Source: Atlantibacter sp032075065
Lineage (GTDB): Bacteria > Pseudomonadota > Gammaproteobacteria > Enterobacterales > Enterobacteriaceae
Assembly: GCF_032075065.1 (NCBI RefSeq)
Contig: NZ_DAMAZC010000205.1
Span: 1-7,671, forward strand
DNA: 7,671 nucleotides
Direction of reading: 5' to 3'
Shown here: positions 1-4,977 of the stretch, piece by piece
Position numbering within the stretch: position 1 is the first letter of the stretch
How the letters are laid out: each line of letters begins with the position of its first letter
Made by a program: the position numbers and the translations under genes
Notes under the pieces: model-generated
What the model was told of the DNA's origin: nothing
The model's database searches: none
Seen by the model: only the letters and a program-made list of their open reading frames with translations

Positions 1-1196
1 GCCGTAAAGTGCGTATGGCCTGGCTGGCGGTGGTGGTGAGCCACAAGGTCAACGGTGTGTCGGAACTGCATTCAAACCTGATGGTGCAATCGCTGTTCGC
101 CGACTTCGCGCGCATTTTCCCGATGCGTTTCTGCAACGTTACCAACGGTGTCACGCCGCGCCGCTGGCTGGCGCTGGCGAACCCGGCGCTGTCGGAAGTG
201 CTGGACGACAACATTGGCCGCAACTGGCGCACCGATTTGAGCCAGCTGAGCGAGCTGAAGCAGCATATCGACTATCCGCTAGTGAACCAGGCGGTGCGCC
301 AGGCGAAGCTGGAAAACAAAAAGCGGCTGGCGAACGTCATTGCCCAGCAGCTGGATGTGGTGGTGAATCCGAAAGCGCTGTTTGATGTGCAGATTAAGCG
401 TATTCACGAGTACAAACGTCAGTTGATGAATGTCCTGCACGTGATCACCCGCTATAACCGCATCAAAGCCGATCCGAATGCCGACTGGGTGCCGCGCGTG
501 AATATTTTTGCCGGTAAAGCCGCCTCGGCGTACTACATGGCCAAGCACATCATTCACCTGATCAATGACGTGGCCGAGGTGATCAACAACGATCCCGACG
601 TGCGCGACCATTTGAAAGTGGTGTTTATCCCGAACTACAGCGTCAGCCTGGCACAGGTAATCATCCCGGCGGCAGATCTTTCCGAACAGATCTCCCTGGC
701 GGGCACCGAAGCGTCCGGCACCAGTAATATGAAATTTGCGCTCAACGGCGCGCTGACTATCGGCACGCTGGACGGCGCAAATGTGGAAATGCTGGAGCAC
801 GTGGGGGCGGAGAATATCTTTATCTTCGGCAACACGGCGGAGCAGGTCGAGGAATTGCGCCGCAAAGGTTACAAGCCGCGCGAGTACTACGAACAAGATG
901 AGGAGCTACATCTGGCGTTAACCCAGATCGGCACCGGCGTCTTTAGCCCGGAGGATAAAAACCGTTACCGCGATCTGCTGGATTCGCTAATTAACTTTGG
1001 CGACCACTATCAGGTGCTGGCGGATTATCGCAGCTACGTAGATACCCAGGATAAAGTTGACGAGCTGTATCGCCAGCCGGAAGCCTGGTCGACCTGCGCG
1101 ATGCAGAATATTGCCAATATGGGGTATTTCTCGTCCGACCGGACGATTCAGGAGTACGCCGAAAATATCTGGAATATCAAGCCAGTCAGGTTGTAA
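1..1196 (+). CDS. glgP: Glycogen phosphorylase GlgP, C-terminal part (5' end outside window)
   Basis: This enzyme removes glucose-1-phosphate from the non-reducing ends of glycogen in the cytoplasm, using pyridoxal phosphate (PLP). The reading frame is open from the left edge (first whole codon at 3) to a TAA at 1194-1196, giving about 397 residues, roughly half of the 815-residue E. coli protein. The family signature is plain: the segment EASGTSNMKFALNGALT carries the PLP-binding lysine at codon 732-734, which falls at residue 662 if the full length is 815. Also visible are NVTNGVTPRRW, the KRIHEYKRQ block and the GTLDGANVE block. The C-terminus ends in NIWNIKPVRL, close to E. coli GlgP. The paralogue MalP is less likely because the sequence follows GlgP in variable parts and GlgP is the usual neighbour of glpD. 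The gene is cut only by the window edge, and the methionine near base 15 is internal. It converges on glpD across a 41-base gap that holds a terminator. Confidence 0.97.
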   Translation, partial: RKVRMAWLAVVVSHKVNGVSELHSNLMVQSLFADFARIFPMRFCNVTNGVTPRRWLALANPALSEVLDDNIGRNWRTDLSQLSELKQHIDYPLVNQAVRQAKLENKKRLANVIAQQLDVVVNPKALFDVQIKRIHEYKRQLMNVLHVITRYNRIKADPNADWVPRVNIFAGKAASAYYMAKHIIHLINDVAEVINNDPDVRDHLKVVFIPNYSVSLAQVIIPAADLSEQISLAGTEASGTSNMKFALNGALTIGTLDGANVEMLEHVGAENIFIFGNTAEQVEELRRKGYKPREYYEQDEELHLALTQIGTGVFSPEDKNRYRDLLDSLINFGDHYQVLADYRSYVDTQDKVDELYRQPEAWSTCAMQNIANMGYFSSDRTIQEYAENIWNIKPVRL

Positions 1197-1204
1197 ACAG
1201 CACG

Positions 1205-1235
1205 AAAAAACGGCGGAGATGCTCCGCCGTTTTTA
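1205..1235. terminator. Bidirectional intrinsic terminator between glgP and glpD
   Basis: A perfect G+C-rich hairpin is seen: CGGCGGAG (1211-1218) pairs with CTCCGCCG (1222-1229) around a three-base loop ATG. The preceding A-run (1205-1210) and following T-run (1230-1234) extend the stem and give a U-tract in transcripts from either strand. It lies 8 bases after the glgP stop and just before the glpD stop, so it can serve both convergent genes. Confidence 0.93.
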
Positions 1236-1237
1236 TT

Positions 1238-2743
1238 TTAGGAGGCTAACGAAAGTTCTTGTTTGGTGTATTTAGTGAGCCAGGCCGCAATGCGCGACTC
1301 CTGCTCGGCATTCAGCCACATGCCTAATTTGGTACGACGCCACACCGCATCATCCAGACGGCGCACCCACTCGTGATCCACCAAATAACGCAGTTCCGCC
1401 TCATAAAACTCGTGACCGAAATCTTCACCTAATTCCTCAAGACGACTGCTGTTGCCCAGAATAAGCTCGCTGTTCGAACCGTATGTCCGCGCATAGTGGC
1501 GCGCCAGCGATTCGCTGATAAACGGATAACGACGACGTAGCTTCGCGGCATAGTCATCGCGATCGCCATTCAGTTCTCCGCCGGGCAGAACACAGTTTTT
1601 GGTCCATGCCGGGCCCATAGAAGGATAGTAGTTAGCGAGTTTCTCCAGCGCATGTTCCGCCAGCTTACGGTAGGTGGTCAGCTTGCCGCCGAACACCGAC
1701 AGCAACGGCGCCTTGCCGTTTTCATCGTGAATATCCAGGGTGTAATCGCGAGTGATGGCCTGCGGCGAATCGGATTCGTCATCGCACAGCGGGCGCACGC
1801 CGGAGTAAGTCCACACCACGTCATCGCGGCTAAGCTGCTTTTTAAAGTGCAGGTTGTAGACCTTAAGCAGGTAATTGATTTCGCTCTCATCAATCGCCAC
1901 CTGTTTCGGATCGCCTTTATATTCCACGTCGGTGGTGCCGATGATCGAAAACTCATCCATCCACGGGATCACAAACACGATGCGCTTATCTTCATTTTGC
2001 AGGATATAGGCCTGCTTCTGTTGATGAACGCGCGGTACCACAATGTGGCTGCCTTTGATCAGGCGGATACCGTACGGCGACGGCAGTTTCAGCCCGTCAT
2101 CAAAGAAGTTTTTCACCCACGGGCCGGTAGCGTTAACCAGGCCACGCGCGCGCCAGGTGTAAGTTTTACCGGTGTCGATATCCTCTGCTTCCACTACCCA
2201 CAGACCGTTTTCGCGGCGAGCGGAGGTGGCTTTAGTGCGGGTCATCACTTCACCGCCTTTCTTCACCACCATCTGCGCGTTCGCGAGCACTAAACGCGCA
2301 TCGTCTACCCAGCAATCAGAATATTCGAAACCGCGCACGATCTCCGGCTTCAGAACCGAATCCGCGCCAAAGCGCAAACCCTGCGAGCGCGGCAAGCTGG
2401 TGCGTTTGCCCAGGTTATCGTACATAAACAGGCCAGCGCGGATCATCCAGGCCGGGCGTAAATGCGGGCGGTGCGGCAGGCGGAAACGCATCGGGAACGC
2501 GATATGCGGAGCCATTTTCAGCAATACTTCGCGCTCCGCCAGCGCCTCGCTGACCAGACGGAATTCATAATGTTCCAGGTAGCGCAGGCCACCGTGGATC
2601 AGTTTTGAACTTGCCGATGAGGTGGCACAGGCCAAATCCTGCGCTTCCAGCATCAGCACCGATAAACCGCGCCCGGCCGCATCCACCGCAATGCCTGCGC
2701 CGTTAATGCCTCCGCCTATCACAATCAGATCTTTGGTTTCCAT
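1238..2743 (-). CDS. glpD: Aerobic glycerol-3-phosphate dehydrogenase GlpD
   Basis: This FAD flavoenzyme, bound to the inner face of the cytoplasmic membrane, oxidises sn-glycerol-3-phosphate to dihydroxyacetone phosphate and passes electrons to ubiquinone. The 501-residue product has exactly the E. coli GlpD length. The N-terminal dinucleotide-binding motif is VIGGGINGAG (residues 8-17), followed by the family block SSASSKLIHGGLRYLEH (42-58). Residues matching those described around the substrate site in E. coli GlpD are present: R54, H233, R317 (in SGVRPL), R332 and K354 (in GGKLTTYRK). The C-terminus is LSLAS as in E. coli. The start is the ATG at 2743, giving METKDL and preceded by AGAGG (2753-2749) at 5 bases. 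An in-frame GTG at 2758 would add five unconserved residues inside an operator. The gene is divergent from glpEGR and controlled by GlpR and probably CRP through the shared region 2744-2960. Confidence 0.98.
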   Translation of the reverse strand: METKDLIVIGGGINGAGIAVDAAGRGLSVLMLEAQDLACATSSASSKLIHGGLRYLEHYEFRLVSEALAEREVLLKMAPHIAFPMRFRLPHRPHLRPAWMIRAGLFMYDNLGKRTSLPRSQGLRFGADSVLKPEIVRGFEYSDCWVDDARLVLANAQMVVKKGGEVMTRTKATSARRENGLWVVEAEDIDTGKTYTWRARGLVNATGPWVKNFFDDGLKLPSPYGIRLIKGSHIVVPRVHQQKQAYILQNEDKRIVFVIPWMDEFSIIGTTDVEYKGDPKQVAIDESEINYLLKVYNLHFKKQLSRDDVVWTYSGVRPLCDDESDSPQAITRDYTLDIHDENGKAPLLSVFGGKLTTYRKLAEHALEKLANYYPSMGPAWTKNCVLPGGELNGDRDDYAAKLRRRYPFISESLARHYARTYGSNSELILGNSSRLEELGEDFGHEFYEAELRYLVDHEWVRRLDDAVWRRTKLGMWLNAEQESRIAAWLTKYTKQELSLAS

Positions 2744-2748
2744 GCTCG

Positions 2749-2753
2749 CCTCT
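2749..2753 (-). promoter_or_regulatory. Ribosome binding site of glpD
   Basis: Read on the minus strand, AGAGG lies five bases before the ATG at 2743. It supports that start over the in-frame GTG at 2758, which has no comparable upstream purine run at proper spacing. Confidence 0.75.
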
Positions 2754-2755
2754 TG

Positions 2756-2775
2756 CACTTTCGTTAAAGCTCAAA
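2756..2775 (-). promoter_or_regulatory. Second, weaker GlpR operator of glpD (OD2-like)
   Basis: On the glpD strand this 20-base block reads TTTGAGCTTTAACGAAAGTG. Its right half (TAACGA) matches the GlpR operator consensus WATKYTCGWTAWCGAMCATW, while its left half is poor, about 13 of 20 positions overall by eye. It directly abuts the strong operator, so the two are in 20-base tandem register, as described for the E. coli glpD promoter, where GlpR binds two adjacent operators. It lies in the predicted 5' untranslated region between transcription start and ribosome binding site. The support comes mostly from register and known architecture rather than consensus score. Confidence 0.6.
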
Positions 2776-2795
2776 AATGTTCGTTATCGCTCATA
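2776..2795 (-). promoter_or_regulatory. Strong GlpR operator overlapping the glpD -10 (OD1-like)
   Basis: The plus-strand sequence AATGTTCGTTATCGCTCATA fits the established GlpR operator consensus WATKYTCGWTAWCGAMCATW at 18 of 20 positions. The two mismatches are in the right half. It overlaps the last bases of the glpD -10 hexamer and covers the predicted transcription start, so bound repressor would block RNA polymerase. The repressor gene glpR lies in the divergent operon, and glycerol-3-phosphate is the known inducer. Confidence 0.9.
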
Positions 2796-2822
2796 ATAGC
2801 AAATCTCACGGTCGTTTGGTAA
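2793..2822 (-). promoter_or_regulatory. Promoter of glpD, extended -10
   Basis: On the minus strand TGCTATTAT (2801-2793) is an extended -10 element, with TATTAT at 2798-2793. The best -35 candidate is TTACCA (2822-2817), 18 bases upstream and a weak match to TTGACA. This places the start of transcription near 2786, about 43 bases before the ATG. A weak -35 with an extended -10 fits an activator-dependent promoter, and a probable CRP site lies upstream. The position is inferred from motifs only. Confidence 0.7.
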
Positions 2823-2841
2823 CAAGAAAAAAACAATTTCG

Positions 2842-2857
2842 CGTGATACACATAACA
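2842..2857. promoter_or_regulatory. Probable CRP-cAMP site between glpD and glpE
   Basis: On the glpD strand TGTTA-N6-TCACG matches the CRP core TGTGA-N6-TCACA at four of five bases in each half. Its centre at 2849.5 is about 63 bases upstream of the predicted glpD start, close to the classical class I distance. A T-rich tract on the glpD strand (2821-2839) lies between it and the -35. The same site could also serve the divergent glpEGR promoter, whose start is not clear. Confidence 0.65.
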
Positions 2858-2911
2858 ATATGGCGCGCCGCCCTGCTCAACACGTACACTTAAACGGTAA
2901 ACCTGAAGCAA

Positions 2912-2930
2912 CCGGTCAATGACCGGGTCA
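2912..2930. repeat. Two overlapping inverted repeats in the glpE leader
   Basis: CCGGTCA (2912-2918) and TGACCGG (2920-2926) form a perfect dyad around one base. The right arm is shared by a second perfect dyad, TGACC (2920-2924) with GGTCA (2926-2930). The two centres are six bases apart. As RNA, only short hairpins with part of the arms in the loop are possible, and they would exclude each other. As DNA, the block could be a protein site. No function is assigned. Confidence 0.6.
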
Positions 2931-2960
2931 TGTGAATAACCATAGAAAATGAGAGCGACC

Positions 2961-3290
2961 ATGGATCACTTTGAATGTATTGGTGTTGAAGAAGCGCACC
3001 AGAAAATGCAGCGCGGCGCCGCCGTACTGGTGGATATTCGCGATCCGCAAAGTTATGCGATTGGTCACGCGCCCGGCGCGTTTCATTTAACCAATGACAC
3101 GCTGAACAACTTTATGCAGCAAACGGATTTCGACACCCCGGTGATGGTGATGTGCTATCACGGCAACAGCAGCAAAGGCGCGGCGCAGTATCTGCTGCAA
3201 CAGGGCTATGAAAATGTGTATAGCGTGGACGGCGGTTTTGATGCCTGGCACCGGCACTTTCCTGCCGAAGTGGCTTATAAGCTGGATTGA
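2961..3290 (+). CDS. glpE: Thiosulfate sulfurtransferase (rhodanese) GlpE
   Basis: This single-domain cytoplasmic rhodanese transfers the sulfane sulfur of thiosulfate to cyanide in vitro, and thioredoxin has been reported as an acceptor. Its physiological role in the glp operon is unsettled. The 109-residue product is one residue longer than E. coli GlpE (108). The domain spans the whole protein: VLVDIRDPQS near residues 22-31, the active-site loop CYHGNSS with catalytic Cys65, and the closing block VDGGFDAW. The start at ATG 2961 gives MDHFECI, matching E. coli MDQFECI. An in-frame ATG at 2949 would add MRAT, and the purines GAGAG (2951-2955) lie five bases before 2961, so the later start is preferred. 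It is the first gene of glpEGR, divergent from glpD and 46 bases before glpG. Confidence 0.96.
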   Translation: MDHFECIGVEEAHQKMQRGAAVLVDIRDPQSYAIGHAPGAFHLTNDTLNNFMQQTDFDTPVMVMCYHGNSSKGAAQYLLQQGYENVYSVDGGFDAWHRHFPAEVAYKLD

Positions 3291-3304
3291 TTAGCGTATA
3301 TACT
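3275..3304 (+). promoter_or_regulatory. Candidate internal promoter upstream of glpG
   Basis: TATACT (3299-3304) matches the -10 consensus at five of six bases. The best upstream hexamer, TTATAA (3275-3280) at 18 bases spacing, is a weak -35. It straddles the end of glpE and the 46-base gap before glpG. Multiple promoters inside glpEGR are known in E. coli, one of them ahead of glpG, which makes the candidate reasonable; the exact position is inferred. Confidence 0.4.
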
Positions 3305-3336
3305 CCCTTTCTTTGTGTGGAAAACGGCGTTTATTG

Positions 3337-4167
3337 ATGGTACTGATTACGACTTTTGCCAATCCGCGAATGGCCCAGGCCTTTGTGGACTACATGGCCA
3401 CGCAGGGCGTTGTTCTGACCATTCAGCAGCACAGCCAGACCGATGTCTGGCTGGCTGACGATCACCAGGCCGACCGGGTTCAGGCCGAACTGGCGAAATT
3501 TCTCGACGACCCGAACGATCCGCGCTATCTGGCCGCCAGCTGGCGCACCGGCCATACCGACAGTGGCCTGCATTATCGCCGCTATCCGTTTATGGCGACG
3601 CTGCGCGAACGCGCCGGTCCGTTCACCATTGGGCTTGCCAGCGTCTGTATCGCGGTTTATGTCCTGATGCTGATGATAGGCGACCAGGCGGTGATGATTT
3701 GGCTGGCCTGGCCTTATGACCCAAGTCTCGATTTTGAATTCTGGCGCTACTTTACCCACGCGCTGCTCCATTTCTCGATCATGCACATCACCTTTAATTT
3801 GTTATGGTGGTGGTATCTCGGCGGGCCGGTAGAAAAACGCCTCGGCAGCGGCAAGCTGATTGTGCTGACGCTGGTTTCCGCGCTGTTAAGCGGCTACGTA
3901 CAGCATAAATTCAGCGGTGCCTGGTTTGGCGGCTTGTCCGGCGTGGTATACGCGCTGATGGGTTACGTCTGGCTGCGCGGCGAGCGCGATCCCGAAAGCG
4001 GTATTGCGATGCCACGTGGTTTAATGGTTTTTGCGCTGCTGTGGCTGGTTGCCGGTTGGTTCGATCTGTTTGGGTTCTCAATTGCCAATGCCGCGCACCT
4101 GACCGGGTTGCTGGTCGGTCTGGCGATGGCGTTCGTTGACTGCCTTTATTTGCGAAAACGAACATAA
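3337..4167 (+). CDS. glpG: Rhomboid intramembrane serine protease GlpG
   Basis: GlpG cuts transmembrane segments of substrate proteins within the inner membrane; roles in membrane protein quality control have been proposed for E. coli. The 276-residue product equals E. coli GlpG in length. A soluble N-terminal domain (about residues 1-65) is followed by a six-helix rhomboid core. Catalytic Ser201 sits in GGLSG (198-202) and His254 in NAAHLTG. The helix-2 residues His145, His150 and Asn154 are also present (HALLHFSIMHITFN), and the L1-loop block WRYFTH is kept. The start is the ATG at 3337, giving MVLITTFANPR against E. coli MLMITSFANPR. A TTG at 3313 would add eight unconserved residues. The ribosome site is weak (GGAAAA, 3319-3324), so translation may depend on coupling or an internal transcript. 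The gene ends 24 bases before glpR. Confidence 0.97.
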   Translation: MVLITTFANPRMAQAFVDYMATQGVVLTIQQHSQTDVWLADDHQADRVQAELAKFLDDPNDPRYLAASWRTGHTDSGLHYRRYPFMATLRERAGPFTIGLASVCIAVYVLMLMIGDQAVMIWLAWPYDPSLDFEFWRYFTHALLHFSIMHITFNLLWWWYLGGPVEKRLGSGKLIVLTLVSALLSGYVQHKFSGAWFGGLSGVVYALMGYVWLRGERDPESGIAMPRGLMVFALLWLVAGWFDLFGFSIANAAHLTGLLVGLAMAFVDCLYLRKRT

Positions 4168-4180
4168 TTCAGTGCAGTGC

Positions 4181-4185
4181 AGGAG
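4181..4185 (+). promoter_or_regulatory. Ribosome binding site deciding the GTG start of glpR
   Basis: AGGAG lies six bases before GTG 4192, an ideal spacing. The only earlier in-frame start, GTG 4177, overlaps this purine run and has no ribosome site of its own, so 4192 is chosen. Confidence 0.88.
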
Positions 4186-4191
4186 AAAAGA

Positions 4192-4950
4192 GTGAAGCAA
4201 ACACAGCGTCATGACGCCATTATTGAGCTTGTTAAAAAACAAGGATATGTCAGCACTGAAGAGCTGGTGGAGCAATTTTCCGTCAGCCCGCAAACCATTC
4301 GCCGCGATTTAAACGATCTGGCCGATCAGAATATGATTTTGCGCCATCATGGCGGCGCGGCGCTGCCGTCCAGTTCGGTCAACACCTCCTGGCATGACCG
4401 TAAGGCCACCCAGACCACAGAAAAGGCGCGTATCGCCCAGCGCGTCGCCAGCCAAATCCCTAACGGCGCCACACTGTTTATTGATATCGGCACCACGCCC
4501 GAAGCGGTGGCCCACGCGCTGCTGAATCACGAAAACCTGCGTATCGTGACCAACAACCTCAACGTCGCCAATACGCTGATGGTCAAGGACGATTTCCGTA
4601 TCATTCTGGCGGGCGGCGAACTGCGCAGCCGCGACGGTGGGATCATCGGCGAGGCGACTCTCGATTTTATCTCTCAGTTCCGGCTGGATTTCGGCATTCT
4701 CGGCATCAGCGGCATCGACAGCGACGGCTCGCTGTTAGAGTTTGACTACCATGAAGTACGCACCAAGCGGGCGATTATTGAAAACTCGCGCCACGTGATG
4801 CTGGTAGTGGATCATTCGAAGTTTGGCCGTAACGCCATGGTAAATCTGGGCAGCATCAGCCTGGTCGATGCGGTTTACACCGATACCGCGCCGCCCGCTG
4901 GCGTGTTACAGGTGATCCGCGAGCATAACATCCAGCTGGAACTCTGCTAA
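4192..4950 (+). CDS. glpR: Glycerol-3-phosphate regulon repressor GlpR (DeoR family)
   Basis: GlpR is the cytoplasmic repressor of the glp regulon (glpD, glpFK, glpTQ and glpACB in E. coli) and leaves DNA when it binds glycerol-3-phosphate. The 252-residue product, with GTG read as methionine, equals the E. coli length. The N-terminal DeoR-type helix-turn-helix spans about residues 6-57, with YVSTEELVEQFSVSPQTIRR as its core and RHHGGA at its end. The C-terminal sugar-phosphate sensor domain (about 75-235) carries DIGTTPEAVA and KRAIIENS, conserved in DeoR effector domains. The frame is unbroken, unlike common E. coli K-12 stocks such as MG1655, in which glpR is frameshifted. Well-matched GlpR operators sit at glpD in this window, consistent with an active repressor. 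It is the last gene of glpEGR and ends in a terminator overlapping its stop codon. Confidence 0.97.
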   Translation: MKQTQRHDAIIELVKKQGYVSTEELVEQFSVSPQTIRRDLNDLADQNMILRHHGGAALPSSSVNTSWHDRKATQTTEKARIAQRVASQIPNGATLFIDIGTTPEAVAHALLNHENLRIVTNNLNVANTLMVKDDFRIILAGGELRSRDGGIIGEATLDFISQFRLDFGILGISGIDSDGSLLEFDYHEVRTKRAIIENSRHVMLVVDHSKFGRNAMVNLGSISLVDAVYTDTAPPAGVLQVIREHNIQLELC

Positions 4951-4977
4951 AAATACCCGGCGTTGCCGGGTATTTTT
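4949..4977. terminator. Bidirectional intrinsic terminator shared by glpR and malT
   Basis: A 13-base-pair perfect stem is seen: AAAAATACCCGGC (4949-4961) with GCCGGGTATTTTT (4965-4977) around loop GTT. The T-run at 4973-4977 ends glpEGR transcripts, and the A-run at 4949-4953 gives the U-tract for malT transcripts. The stem includes two bases of the glpR stop (TAA 4948-4950) and two of the malT stop (TAA, minus strand 4978-4976), so both convergent operons end in one hairpin. Confidence 0.95.

Larger units (their letters stand above)
2744..2960. promoter_or_regulatory. Divergent glpD / glpEGR control region
   Basis: This 217-base stretch is the only sizeable gap without a gene. From the glpD side it holds the ribosome site, two tandem GlpR operators, the glpD promoter, an A-rich tract and a probable CRP site. 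On the glpE side no convincing -35/-10 pair stands out; TACACT at 2885-2890 is a possible -10 without a fair -35, so the glpE promoter may depend on activation. Two overlapping dyads lie at 2912-2930, just upstream of glpE. No small ORF with a good ribosome site is evident. Confidence 0.8.

Noticed and set aside
279..896. 205-codon open frame on the minus strand opposite glgP
   Set aside because: It lies wholly within a gene with clear family motifs, its translation is histidine- and valine-rich without a recognisable domain, and it has no evident ribosome site. It is a by-product of G+C-rich codon use.
1652..2293. 213-codon open frame on the plus strand opposite glpD
   Set aside because: It is antisense to the conserved core of glpD, shows no family resemblance, and its composition (many His, Val, Ala) is typical of antisense shadows.
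2862..2869. GGCGCGCC eight-base palindrome
   Set aside because: It is an isolated short G+C palindrome with no flanking symmetry, expected occasionally by chance and not a known regulator motif in this setting.
2931..2946. TGTGA-N6-ATAGA as a second CRP site
   Set aside because: The left half is perfect but the right half matches only two of five bases, and it lies between the probable start of transcription and the glpE start codon.
3313..3336. TTG at 3313 as the glpG start
   Set aside because: It would add eight residues not found in E. coli GlpG. The ATG at 3337 gives exactly 276 residues and puts Ser201 and His254 at the known positions.
4177..4191. GTG at 4177 as the glpR start
   Set aside because: It would translate through the AGGAG ribosome site and add five residues absent from E. 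coli GlpR.
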